This document shows positions 1 to 8,159 of a DNA stretch of 42,617 bases, one piece after another. Origin of the DNA: Prevotella sp. (GTDB lineage Bacteria; Bacteroidota; Bacteroidia; Bacteroidales; Bacteroidaceae); NCBI GenBank assembly GCA_016291085.1, contig JAEEVW010000030.1:1-42617 (forward strand), given 5' to 3'. The notes under the pieces were generated by a model. It was not told the origin of the DNA and made no database searches. It was given only the letters and a program-made list of their open reading frames with translations. Each line of letters begins with the position of its first letter. Position 1 is the first letter of the stretch. Both the position numbers and the translations under genes were made by a program.

Positions 1-1
1 A

Positions 2-124
2 CAGTGGTATCTGTTCCATCACGACTGCGTACCTTCCAATGACGTGACGCACCTGCGCTCGCTCAAGGTACAGCGGTTGTTCTACAACGAAGACGGCACC
101 ATCAAGCCTGTTGTAAATGAATAA
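2..124 (+). CDS. C-terminal end of a GH43-like glycoside hydrolase (5' end outside window)
   Basis: An open frame enters from the left edge and stops at 122-124. The 40 visible residues begin QWYLFHHDC and end FYNEDGTIKPVVNE. The pattern of an aromatic-rich YLFHHD strand, then RSLKVQRLFYNEDGTI, resembles the last two beta strands of GH43 five-bladed propeller enzymes. Compare the RQVCIDEMKFDGDGNI segment of the complete GH43 in this window (28446-31136). No catalytic residue is visible, so the family call rests on this tail only. The stop overlaps the start of the downstream sigma factor by 8 bp, suggesting translational coupling. It could instead be another propeller-fold hydrolase. Confidence 0.55.
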   Translation, partial: QWYLFHHDCVPSNDVTHLRSLKVQRLFYNEDGTIKPVVNE

Positions 125-614
125 GGAAACACTTATTTCTAATTATTACTCACTTCACCGTAACGAGCTGCTGGCCTACGCCAGCAGCCGCCTCGGTGAC
201 AAGGACGAGGCCGAAGACCTGGTCCAGAACACCTATCTGCGTGTTCTTACAACCGACAAGATGCTGACAGCGCATACCTTGCCGGCTCTTGTCTATACCA
301 TTTGCAGGAATCTGATAAACGATTACTATCGCCGACGTGCGTTCCACTACGAATACGAGCACTATATTAAGAGCTCACAAATCGGAGAAATATCGATGGA
401 ATCGGTGTTTTTTGCAGCCGACATCATCGAGCGCATGGAGCGTGGATTGGCGCGGAGGCCGAAGAAATGTCGTGAGATTTATCGTATGCACATCCTTGGC
501 GGCATGCGTGTGAGCGAGATTTCAGAACAGACGGGGCAGAAGTACAAAACCGTAGAAAACCGCCTCGGAATGGCTCGCAAGCAGATGCGTTCGTATCTTC
601 GTGCGGTCGTTTGA
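117..614 (+). CDS. RNA polymerase ECF-type sigma factor
   Basis: This 165-aa protein has the size and two-domain layout of an ECF (group 4) sigma-70 factor. Residues about 10-75 look like region 2: RNELLAYASSRLGDKDEAEDLVQNTYLRVL, then the TICRNLINDYYRRR helix that would contact the -10 element. Residues about 105-160 look like region 4, a helix-turn-helix with REIYRMHILGGMRVSEISEQTG followed by KTVENRLGMARKQMR. There is no transmembrane segment and no extra C-terminal domain. Its ATG lies inside the end of the GH43-like gene, an unusual partner. No anti-sigma gene follows; the next gene is convergent. In Bacteroidales, ECF factors paired with membrane anti-sigma proteins often control SusC/D loci, so the regulator may act on genes to the left. 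The family call is firm; the target is unknown. Confidence 0.9.
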   Translation: MNKETLISNYYSLHRNELLAYASSRLGDKDEAEDLVQNTYLRVLTTDKMLTAHTLPALVYTICRNLINDYYRRRAFHYEYEHYIKSSQIGEISMESVFFAADIIERMERGLARRPKKCREIYRMHILGGMRVSEISEQTGQKYKTVENRLGMARKQMRSYLRAVV

Positions 615-630
615 CCATTCTCTTTCCTTT

Positions 631-1869
631 TTACTGGTAAATCAGCGTCATGATATGCTCAGGAACAAACAGTTCTTGGGCAACGTGTTGTATGTCCTGC
701 GCCGTCACCGCATCAATCTGTCGAAACAGCTGCCCAAGGTCTTTTTCCTTTCCATTGTGCAGAAAGCTCTTGCCAAAGTCGAGGGCAAAGTTCTCGCGGT
801 TGTCACAGGCTATGGCAATCTGTCCCTTTATCTGCTGCTTCGCCGATAGGAGTTGCGCCTTGCTGAGCTGCTTCTCCATCAAACGATCCAGTTGGTGGCG
901 CACCAATCGACAGCACTTGCTGACATCTTTTTGGTCGCAACCGAAATAAACTGACCAGAGTCCCATATCGCCATAGCTCACCATCGTACTCTCTACAGCA
1001 TATACCAATCCGTGTCGCTCGCGGAGAGCAAGATTCAGCCTTGAGTTCATGCCTGGCCCGCCTAAAAGGTTATTCAGCAGATAGAGGGTAATGCGTCGGG
1101 GGTGGTTGATAGCATAGGCCCGACATCCCATCATGACATGCGCCTGATGAGTATCCTTTCGACGGACGAAGGTATTATTGGGACTCATAGGGCTCATAGG
1201 ACTTATTGGACTCATAGGACTTATTGGGCCTATAGGACTTTTTGCCCTTGCCGGCAACAGTTTCGACAGCTGGCTCACTACCACGTTAAACTTCACGTCG
1301 CCGTAGACGAAGAACACCGCATTGTCCGGGCGGTAGTGGCGTTGCGTAAACCGCAGGGCGTCTTCCGTTGTGTAAGTGCGGAGCTGGTCCGACTCTCCAA
1401 GGATATTGTGCCCCAACGGATGGCCTTCGAACAGGATGTTCTCAAACTCGTCATAGATCAGTTCGGCAGGCGAGTCGTTATAGCTTTCTATCTCGTCGCA
1501 GATCACCTCCACCTCTTTCTCTATCTCCGACTGAGGATACTGACTGTGGAAAACAATGTCGGTCAGCAAGTCGACAGCCAATCTGAAATGGTCGCGATGG
1601 ACAGCAGCATAAAAAGTGGTGTCCTCCTTATTGGTGAAAGCATTCAGCTCTCCGCCCACCTTTTCCAAAGCATTGATAATCTGCAGCGCATTACGCCGCT
1701 TGGTTCCTTTAAAGGTAATGTGCTCGCAGAAATGCGCCATTCCCTCCTCCCCCGGCAGCTCATGCCTCGTTCCTGCAGCTATCTGATAGCCGCAGTAGAC
1801 AACAGGCGATACTGAAGGGAGATGAATAATCCGTAAGCCGTTAGGCAAAGTTGCTGTATTGTACTTCAA
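631..1869 (-). CDS. M16 family zinc metalloprotease (pitrilysin/processing-peptidase type)
   Basis: The 412-aa protein is the usual length of the short M16B peptidases. The inverted zinc motif HxxEH is at residues 46-50 (HFCEH), followed by FKGTKRRNA and GGELNAFTNKEDTTFYA, both typical of the family. The downstream acidic ligand falls in the EVEVICDEIE stretch near residue 125. The second M16 domain starts after a linker and carries LLNNLLGGPGMNSRLNLALRERHGLVYAVES, the classic substrate-binding signature. The linker at about residues 209-230 is a proline-rich tripeptide repeat of SPM/SPI/GPI units encoded by a 9-bp tandem repeat. No signal peptide is evident. The gene is convergent with the sigma factor (16-bp gap) and has its own promoter, so it is probably a housekeeping neighbour rather than part of the PUL. 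Confidence 0.92.
   Translation of the reverse strand: MKYNTATLPNGLRIIHLPSVSPVVYCGYQIAAGTRHELPGEEGMAHFCEHITFKGTKRRNALQIINALEKVGGELNAFTNKEDTTFYAAVHRDHFRLAVDLLTDIVFHSQYPQSEIEKEVEVICDEIESYNDSPAELIYDEFENILFEGHPLGHNILGESDQLRTYTTEDALRFTQRHYRPDNAVFFVYGDVKFNVVVSQLSKLLPARAKSPIGPISPMSPISPMSPMSPNNTFVRRKDTHQAHVMMGCRAYAINHPRRITLYLLNNLLGGPGMNSRLNLALRERHGLVYAVESTMVSYGDMGLWSVYFGCDQKDVSKCCRLVRHQLDRLMEKQLSKAQLLSAKQQIKGQIAIACDNRENFALDFGKSFLHNGKEKDLGQLFRQIDAVTAQDIQHVAQELFVPEHIMTLIYQ
1181..1243 (-). repeat. Nine-bp tandem repeat, 7 units, in the M16 interdomain linker
   Basis: On the plus strand the units are GGACTCATA, GGGCTCATA, GGACTTATT, GGACTCATA, GGACTTATT, GGGCCTATA and GGACTTTTT. On the coding strand each unit encodes one SPM, SPI or GPI tripeptide, so copy-number change keeps the frame. 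It sits between the two M16 domains. Confidence 0.9.
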
Positions 1870-1876
1870 AACGCTG

Positions 1877-1907
1877 CAAAAGTACTACATTTATACGACA
1901 TGGCCAA
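1877..1907 (-). promoter_or_regulatory. Predicted Bacteroidetes-type promoter of the M16 gene
   Basis: Read on the minus strand, TACTTTTG (1884 to 1877) matches the -7 consensus TAnnTTTG. TTGG (1907 to 1904) lies 19 nt upstream as the -33 element. The -7 is only 7 bp from the start codon at 1869, implying an extremely short leader. Confidence 0.5.
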
Positions 1908-2082
1908 GTTTTTCATTAGTTTCTCACTCAGTACCCCGACCGAGAATATTACATCTTGTATAGAGTGGTCATTTTTAATTAGTTACACATTTTTAATGTT
2001 TCAAAAGGTGTAGAAAAAGTGTAGAAAATGACATTTCTGCGCATTTATCACTGTTTCGCTACATGCATCGCCAAGGATTTGG
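1908..2082. other. AT-rich intergenic stretch, no gene seen
   Basis: No convincing coding sequence or RNA gene is visible. There are two copies of CATTTTTAAT-like sequence (about 1970-1999) and two of GTGTAGAAAA (about 2007-2028). These may be scars of the event that truncated the neighbouring antitoxin fragment. Confidence 0.4.
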
Positions 2083-2352
2083 TTAGCCGATGGAGAGATG
2101 TTCCCCCGAGTAGTCGGCCACCAGATTCGACAGCAGTTCCAGTTCGATGCTGTTCGGGTCTGTTCGAGGCGTTGTCTCATCGACGAGGGGCAGCAGCTGT
2201 TCTACCCTTGCAATAGCCCACTCGTACTGTTCGTTGTTCTCAATCTTAGTCATATTTGGCAATCCTTCTTTATGTCGGCGTAGCATGTCCATCGACTTGA
2301 AAATAGTAACAGCAATGATAGCGGTCGTTTCTGTGGAGCCAATTATCAACAT
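2083..2352 (-). pseudogene. HigA-type antitoxin fragment, truncated before its helix-turn-helix
   Basis: From the internal ATG at 2253 the frame reads MTKIENNEQYEWAIARVEQL, then a DPNSIELELLSNLVADYSGEH block. This is the N-terminal dimerization segment of HigA-like antitoxins common in Bacteroidales. Such proteins continue for about 70 more residues with an XRE helix-turn-helix, but here a TAA follows IG and no HTH is recoverable in any of the three frames downstream. The 33 codons upstream of that ATG (MLIIGSTETT to LPNM) are in the same frame and contain RRHKE. This faintly recalls the C-terminal THKEYD of HigB toxins, but I cannot establish it. No intact toxin gene lies next to it. It is best read as a decayed toxin-antitoxin remnant between the PUL and its flank. 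An expressed short protein cannot be excluded. Confidence 0.5.
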
Positions 2353-2376
2353 GTTATACTTTGGTAGATAGCTAAA

Positions 2377-5300
2377 TTAATTGCTCTTTTTTACATAGTC
2401 ACCAGGTTTCATGCCGAACTGTTTGTAGAAACATTTGGAGAAATAGGAGGGACTGGAGAATCCCACCATATAGCCCACCTCGCTGACAAGATAGTTGCCC
2501 TCGACCAGCAGACGGGCGGCACGCTTCAGACGGATGACCTGTATCATCTCGTTGGGCGTAACGTCCGACAGCGACTTGATCTTGGCAAACAGTCCGCTGC
2601 GGCTGATGTTGAGCTTGTCGGCCAAGAAGTTGACGTTGAGGTCGGCGTTGGAAATGTTTTCCTCGATAATCTGGTTCATTTTTTTCATGAACTCGCTGTC
2701 GACGGGGTTGGTACCTATCTGAGCCACATCCTCCCACGGCTGGGTGCTGACCTTCTGCATCAGCAGGCGGCGCATCTGCAGGATGTTGGCAATGCAGGCC
2801 TCGAGATACTCTACCGAGAAAGGCTTCTCAACATAGATGTCGGCACCGATGTTCATGCCTTCTACCTTCGACTGATTATCGGTCCGGGCGGTGAGCATGA
2901 TGAACGGAATGTGACTGGTCAGCGGGTTCTGGCGTATGCGTCGGCAGAACTCGGCTCCGTCCATACGCGGCATCATCCAGTCGCTGACAATGATGTTCAC
3001 CTCCTGCTTGGCTATCACCGCCATTGCTTCGATGCCGTCGGCGGCAGTGAGCACGCTGTAGCGCTGCTGGAAGTGTGACGAGAGGAAGGTGACCATATCT
3101 TCGTTGTCTTCGACGATGAGCATCGTAGTTTTTTCGTGGAGGGTGGAGGGTGGAGTGTGGATAGAGGAGAGTGAGTGGGATGGATTCTCGGGGGCTGTGC
3201 TGCCGGGCTGCTCAGCGTATTCGTCTTTTGCCGGCGTTTCGTCTACGTCCTGAAGTACGGGCAGCGTAATGGTGAAGGTTGCCCCTTGTCCTACTGCCGA
3301 CTGCAGGCTGATGGTGCCCTGGTGCATGTCGACAATGCGCTTGACGATGCTCAGGCCGATGCCTGTGCCGGGCTGATGGTGGGTGTTTACGCCCGACTTG
3401 TTCTGCGACTGGAAGAAGGGCTCGAAGATACGCTCCTGGTCTTCCGGCTGGATGCCTATGCCATCGTCGGCCACCTCGATGACGAATTGGTTGTCGTCGG
3501 CATTGGCTGTGCAGCGCAGCTCGACGCGGCTCTTTGCAAACTTGTTGGCATTGGTAAGCAGGTTGCTGATGACCTTGGTGATGCCCTCGCGGTCGATGAT
3601 GGCGGTGAAGCGCTCAGGCGGATAAACGGTGGTGAACTGTTTGCCTCCCTGCTCAAAGGTTGGTTCAAAGCGCTCGCTGACGGAGTGGAGCAGCTCGTTG
3701 ATGTTGTGCGATGCGAAATGCATGACAAGGCTGTGCTGCTCTACCTTGCGGAAGTCGAGCAGCTGGTTGACAAGTTCCAACAGTCGGTGAGCATTGCGGT
3801 CGATGATGTCAAGCTGTTTGTCGTCGATGGTGTTCTTCAATTTTTCCAGTGGTCCGATGATCAGCGATACCGGTGTGCGTATCTCGTGGGCCACCATCGT
3901 GAAGAACGACAGTCGTGCCTCGCGGTTCTCTTTCTCCTTCAGCTCGTTCATGCGCTGCAGTTCCAGCTGGTGCTTCTGCTCGGCTCGCTTCAGTTTCGTA
4001 TGGATATAGTACCAGATGGCACCGATAATCACCAGCAGATAAAGCACCTTGGCCCACCAGCTCCACCAGAATGGCGGTTTCACCACGATGGTGAGGGTTG
4101 CCTCGTCAGGCGACCACACCCCGTCGTTGTTGGTTGCCCTGACGCGGAATGTATAGGTGCCGGCGGGCAGGTTAGTGTAAGTGGCCTTGGCGTTAGTTCC
4201 CGAGGTGCGGTTCCAGTCGCGGTCGAAACCGTCCATCATATATTCGTACTGGTTCTCGGTCGGTGAGCAGTAGCTCAGCGAGGCAAAGGCCAGCGATATG
4301 ATGCGTGCCTCGTCGTAATGAAGGCTGATCTTCTTTATCGGGGCAATTGTGGTGTCAGTCGTCTGCTGCTGGTTAAAGAACTGTAGACCAGTGATGTATA
4401 TTGGCGGCAAAATGCTGTTGGCCTTGATGTGGTAGGGGTAGAACATGTTGACGCCCCCTGTTGAGCCAATGTATATGCGCCCGTCGCTGGCTTTCAGCGC
4501 TGCTGCCGGCTGGAAGTACTCGCTGAGCAGTCCGTCGAGCCGTGTGAAACGCTGCACGCTGCCGCCCTGCTGCTGGGGTTCGTAGCGCACAATGCCGCGC
4601 TCGGTGGTGAGCCACAGCACGCCGCCCGACTCAATGATGCCCTTGATATGCTGGTTGGGCACGTTCAAGTCTATCTGCGTAAAGCTACTGCCATCGGTGT
4701 TGTCAAGGCGGCACAGTCCAGAGGCGGTACCCACCCACAGGCGTCCGGAATCGTCCACGTGAAGGGCGTTCACTTGGTCGTCGGCTATGGAGTGGCTGTC
4801 CTTGTCGCTGTATGTTAGTTGGCGCAGCTTGCCTGTCGTGGGATTGTATTGCCACAGACCGCCTCCCTGAGTGGCCAGCCACAGGCGCCCCTTGCCGTCC
4901 TCGGCGATATCAATGGTCAGGGCACCCAGGGCTGCTACGCGCTGGAAGCTCTCTGCTGGGGCCGAGCGGTCATCCTTGGCCTGATAGCGGTTCAGTCCCT
5001 TCATCGTGGCAGCCCATGTATTGCCGCTGCTGTCGTGGTGGATGGCATAGACGCTGAAGTCGTCAAGACTGTTCTTGCTATCGGTCATGATGTAGTGGCG
5101 CAGACTGCCCGTCGTAAGATTCAGTACATACAGACCGTCTGCGTAGGTGCCTATCCAGAGATTATCGTCGCGCAGGGCCAGCGCATGCACGTTAAGCTTC
5201 GACAGCACGTCGGAATGTGGATAACCGTTGAACTGCTGCAGATGCGGGTCGTAGCAGGTAAGTCCGCCGTCATCGCTGGCTATCCAGATGCGCCCCTTGT

Positions 5301-6345
5301 GGTCTTCACAGAAACGGGCAATGATGCTCCCCGCCGAACCTCCCTTGTCGCTAAGCGTGTCGAAGCGTCGGCCTACCGGCGACAGGTAGATGACACCGCC
5401 GTAGAACGTGCCGATCCACAACCCACCCTCGTGATCGGAGGTGACGGCATAGGCAAAGCGTGCGTTAACGCCCTGCTCTTCGAGCATGCGTTGCCAACTG
5501 CCGCTCTTGGAGTTGTAGGTTAGCAGGCCGTCGTCGGAAGCCACGCAGATGACGCTCTCGGGGGTCGTCGTTCCCTTGCCGTCCGCCTGCCACTCATAAA
5601 GACTATGTATGTGCTGGCAACCGGTGGAACCTGTGCCTGATACTGCATGGATGTCGCCGTTGTCGGTGATGTTCAGCAGTCCCTGCTCCCAAGAGCCAAT
5701 CCACAGGCGGCCGTCGCGTGTCTGCAGCATACTCAGCCCGCTGTAATGCCCGCTGTAGTTGTACTTTACCGTCTCGAAACGGTCATGAAGACGGTTCAGA
5801 CGGCTGACAGGCGTGGTCGACCAGTTGCTGACAGCCCATAGCTGGTTGTCGTTGTCGACCATCATCTGCGCAACAGCCCCTATATCGTAGTGGTGAGAGG
5901 CTTTCGTCGTAAGGTTATAGCGCCACACCCCCTGCCCCATTGTCGACACCCACAGCTGCCCCTCATGATCAATGGTGAGGTGGTTCACGGTAGTGCTGAT
6001 GTCTATTGGCAGCCGTGTGATGTCCATACTGCCCAACTGCAGACAGAATACACCCTGTACGGTGCCGGCATAGATGGTCTCGTCGTGAGCCAGTAGCGAG
6101 GAGATGTACTGGTCGGTGCCCAACGGTTGAATACGGAAAGTTTGCACGCTGATACCGTCATAGCGGCAGAGGCCATTGTCGGTACCGAACCACATGAATC
6201 CATAACGGTCCTGCACAATGTTGCGCACGGTGTTCGACGGCAAACCGTCGTCCATCGTTATTGTTCGCAACGAGAGATTGCCCTGCGCCGTAAGCGACAG
6301 TGGGCAAAGCATTATGGCAAATAGTATCAGCAGTCGGTAAATCAT
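2377..6345 (-). CDS. Hybrid two-component system regulator (HTCS), the likely PUL sensor
   Basis: The 1322-aa single-polypeptide sensor-regulator has the full HTCS architecture. A signal peptide (1-20) precedes repeated beta-propeller Reg_prop units (about 25-700, recurring LWIGT, LWVGT and MWFGTDNGL). Then come a Y_Y_Y domain (about 700-755, ending AGTYTFRVRATNNDGVWS), one membrane span (about 757-785) and a HisKA domain with phospho-acceptor His820 in VAHEIRTP. The HATPase domain has VADDGIGI and GTGIGLSIVK. A receiver follows (MLIVEDNED, phospho-acceptor Asp1122 in SDWMMP), and a C-terminal AraC helix-turn-helix covers about 1220-1322. Periplasmic binding of an oligosaccharide normally triggers phosphorylation and DNA binding. 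It begins 15 bp after the SusD stop, so it is probably co-transcribed at the end of the operon, allowing positive feedback. The linker before the receiver is made of a heptanucleotide repeat. Confidence 0.97.
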   Translation of the reverse strand: MIYRLLILFAIMLCPLSLTAQGNLSLRTITMDDGLPSNTVRNIVQDRYGFMWFGTDNGLCRYDGISVQTFRIQPLGTDQYISSLLAHDETIYAGTVQGVFCLQLGSMDITRLPIDISTTVNHLTIDHEGQLWVSTMGQGVWRYNLTTKASHHYDIGAVAQMMVDNDNQLWAVSNWSTTPVSRLNRLHDRFETVKYNYSGHYSGLSMLQTRDGRLWIGSWEQGLLNITDNGDIHAVSGTGSTGCQHIHSLYEWQADGKGTTTPESVICVASDDGLLTYNSKSGSWQRMLEEQGVNARFAYAVTSDHEGGLWIGTFYGGVIYLSPVGRRFDTLSDKGGSAGSIIARFCEDHKGRIWIASDDGGLTCYDPHLQQFNGYPHSDVLSKLNVHALALRDDNLWIGTYADGLYVLNLTTGSLRHYIMTDSKNSLDDFSVYAIHHDSSGNTWAATMKGLNRYQAKDDRSAPAESFQRVAALGALTIDIAEDGKGRLWLATQGGGLWQYNPTTGKLRQLTYSDKDSHSIADDQVNALHVDDSGRLWVGTASGLCRLDNTDGSSFTQIDLNVPNQHIKGIIESGGVLWLTTERGIVRYEPQQQGGSVQRFTRLDGLLSEYFQPAAALKASDGRIYIGSTGGVNMFYPYHIKANSILPPIYITGLQFFNQQQTTDTTIAPIKKISLHYDEARIISLAFASLSYCSPTENQYEYMMDGFDRDWNRTSGTNAKATYTNLPAGTYTFRVRATNNDGVWSPDEATLTIVVKPPFWWSWWAKVLYLLVIIGAIWYYIHTKLKRAEQKHQLELQRMNELKEKENREARLSFFTMVAHEIRTPVSLIIGPLEKLKNTIDDKQLDIIDRNAHRLLELVNQLLDFRKVEQHSLVMHFASHNINELLHSVSERFEPTFEQGGKQFTTVYPPERFTAIIDREGITKVISNLLTNANKFAKSRVELRCTANADDNQFVIEVADDGIGIQPEDQERIFEPFFQSQNKSGVNTHHQPGTGIGLSIVKRIVDMHQGTISLQSAVGQGATFTITLPVLQDVDETPAKDEYAEQPGSTAPENPSHSLSSIHTPPSTLHEKTTMLIVEDNEDMVTFLSSHFQQRYSVLTAADGIEAMAVIAKQEVNIIVSDWMMPRMDGAEFCRRIRQNPLTSHIPFIMLTARTDNQSKVEGMNIGADIYVEKPFSVEYLEACIANILQMRRLLMQKVSTQPWEDVAQIGTNPVDSEFMKKMNQIIEENISNADLNVNFLADKLNISRSGLFAKIKSLSDVTPNEMIQVIRLKRAARLLVEGNYLVSEVGYMVGFSSPSYFSKCFYKQFGMKPGDYVKKSN
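3136..3179 (-). repeat. Heptanucleotide repeat in the HTCS linker
   Basis: Plus-strand units are GTGGAGG, GTGGAGG, GTGGAGT, GTGGATA, GAGGAGA and GTGAGTG, decaying along the tract. They encode the proline/serine-rich stretch ending HTPPSTLHE (about residues 1056-1070) between histidine kinase and receiver. The coding strand is open in all phases. Confidence 0.85.
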
Positions 6346-6359
6346 AGGGGTGGCTATCT

Positions 6360-8117
6360 TTATTCAGGAAGTGTCATGTACCAGGAGCCTGTCGTCAGCA
6401 GCTTCTGTTGCAGTGAGGCATCAACAGTACCTGAGCGGCGTGCCACATGGTCGGCAAGATATGCCGGATTGCCACGATGCAGGGCTACGCGCATCAGGTC
6501 GTAGAAACGGTGCCCCTCGAAGGCAAACTCCAGCGCTTCCTCGTCCATAATCATGTCTTCCACCTTCTGAATCTGGTAGTCGAGCAGCTGTTGCCCCGTT
6601 AGCTGCTCGCTGTCGGGCATCGTGTACGTGCTGTTGGCAGCAGTATACCCGCAGCCGCGCGAGTGCAGACCAATGGTGTTCTCAGAGGCTGCCCCGGCAG
6701 TTGTCTCAAGCACATACCGGTTGTCGGGGAAACTGAATGTCCGGAGCCATGCGGCATCGCTTTCGTAATACGGAACGACCTCGGTCTCGATGACGCTGTT
6801 GTTTACGCCGCGCTTCAGGATCTGGAAGGCAAAGCGTGGGAATCCGGCACGGTTCAGTGCCTCAGCCATGCGCAGAAAAACCATTGCACGGCGATAGAGG
6901 TGGATGTTGCGCGTCTGATACTTCCCATTGGTAACATAGTTCTCAATACGCTTGCCATTAACAGATATTGCCATATTATTGGACTCGTTGTAAACAGCCT
7001 GTAGGCGCAGGTCGCCAGAGTGGTGGTCGTCAAGACCGTCGGGCGAGAATACGTATTCGCCTCCCGAGGTGTAGTGACAGTAACGCTGTAAAGCCGACAG
7101 GCTATAGAGAGCCTCCGACGGGCGTATCGACTCCTTGTATTCGTTACGCTCGGTAGTGTTAAACAGGTCGCGCAGCTCGCTGTAGTTGCCCTCCGACGGG
7201 ATAGAGTCGCCGGGAATCATTGTTATCAGCTCGCCGTAGGCACTTCGCGTCTCTGTCTGGAAAGCGTTAACCGACCACGTGTCCGCCGTTGCCGTCCAGT
7301 GAGAATCGTTAGACATAAAGCGAACAGAGTTGGTAGAGATGGGGAACGACGAGTTACGGCCGTTGCACATGGTGATGAACTTATAGTAATTTTCGGCAGC
7401 AGCACGATAGTTGCCGGCCCATAGGTTCATGTCGCCCAGCAATATATAAATGGGGAAATAGAACAGGCTGGAGTCGGTATTGCGGATAGTGGCATATCCG
7501 GGCTGTTCTATGTCGGCGTATGGAGCCAGGTCGGCGATGAAGAACCGACAAATGTCGTTGATGCCGTACATGGGGAACTCCTGCTCAGACTGTTCCTTCG
7601 AAACGATGGGTTCGGTGATGAAAGGCACCTTACCGTAGTTCAGCGCAAGCTGCAGGTAAGTCCAGGCCCGGAAGGCTTTCACGGCGGCATACTCCTTCAT
7701 GAATATCGACTCATTGCGGTTGTTCTCTAATGCGGTGTCGGCATGGGCAATGAAGTAGTTGCAGTTATTGATGACCGCATAGTAATCGGCAGGATTGTTG
7801 TAACGGTTGCCGGTGGCAATGCTAAACGATGCCACCTCGCGAATGTCGGCATCGGCATTGTCAGTAATACTCACCAGGTCGCCGCGCAACTCGCCGAGAA
7901 GGATTGTCCGATCGGCCAGCGCCTGCATCTTGTTCATAATGCCTGCTACCGACCACAAGGTGTCGGCATCGCTAACGAGATGCTCGCGGTCGGCATAGGT
8001 AACGATGTCAGAGTCGTCGTACAGGAAATCGCTGCACGCTACGCTGAATAATAAAGAACAAATAACAATTAATAAACCTGTCAGTTCTTTAGCTATTTTG
8101 CTTATTTTATGTGTCAT
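6360..8117 (-). CDS. SusD/RagB family outer-membrane glycan-binding lipoprotein (pair 1)
   Basis: The 585-aa protein has a lipoprotein signal ending LLFSVAC, followed by SDFLYDDSD. The SusD N-terminal TPR region shows NNCNYFIAHADTAL and MKEYAAVKAFRAWTYLQLALNYGKVPFITEP, the family's most conserved stretch. The C-terminal half has the RagB signature EEALEFAFEGHRFYDLMRVALHRGNP. SusD proteins cap the SusC barrel and hand over oligosaccharides. It lies 42 bp downstream of its SusC partner (8160-11369) and just upstream of the HTCS. Its signal-peptide cassette and leader resemble those of the fasciclin gene at 11398-13050. The core of the signal peptide is a degenerate heptanucleotide repeat. The ligand cannot be read from sequence. 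Confidence 0.96.
   Translation of the reverse strand: MTHKISKIAKELTGLLIVICSLLFSVACSDFLYDDSDIVTYADREHLVSDADTLWSVAGIMNKMQALADRTILLGELRGDLVSITDNADADIREVASFSIATGNRYNNPADYYAVINNCNYFIAHADTALENNRNESIFMKEYAAVKAFRAWTYLQLALNYGKVPFITEPIVSKEQSEQEFPMYGINDICRFFIADLAPYADIEQPGYATIRNTDSSLFYFPIYILLGDMNLWAGNYRAAAENYYKFITMCNGRNSSFPISTNSVRFMSNDSHWTATADTWSVNAFQTETRSAYGELITMIPGDSIPSEGNYSELRDLFNTTERNEYKESIRPSEALYSLSALQRYCHYTSGGEYVFSPDGLDDHHSGDLRLQAVYNESNNMAISVNGKRIENYVTNGKYQTRNIHLYRRAMVFLRMAEALNRAGFPRFAFQILKRGVNNSVIETEVVPYYESDAAWLRTFSFPDNRYVLETTAGAASENTIGLHSRGCGYTAANSTYTMPDSEQLTGQQLLDYQIQKVEDMIMDEEALEFAFEGHRFYDLMRVALHRGNPAYLADHVARRSGTVDASLQQKLLTTGSWYMTLPE
8049..8076 (-). repeat. Degenerate heptanucleotide repeat forming a signal-peptide core
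   Basis: Plus-strand units TAATAAA, GAACAAA, TAACAAT and TAATAAA encode the LLIVICSLLF core of the SusD signal peptide. Confidence 0.75.
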
Positions 8118-8125
8118 AGCTTTAT

Positions 8126-8146
8126 TTCTTTATTCACTATTCATTT
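8126..8146 (-). repeat. Heptanucleotide spacer repeat between SusC and SusD
   Basis: Units TTCTTTA, TTCACTA and TTCATTT (plus strand) fill most of the 42-bp spacer. The same unit family fills the spacers at 11380-11407 and 13058-13078. Confidence 0.75.
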
Positions 8147-8159
8147 GGGCGAAGCCCGC

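Noticed and set aside
1181..1243. Frameshift or assembly error in the M16 gene at the repeat
   Set aside because: The 9-bp units keep the frame, and both M16 domains are intact on either side.
3175..4266. A 363-codon plus-strand open frame
   Set aside because: It is antisense to the HTCS kinase region; long shadows are expected from the codon bias here and the product is low-complexity Val/Leu/Asp-rich.
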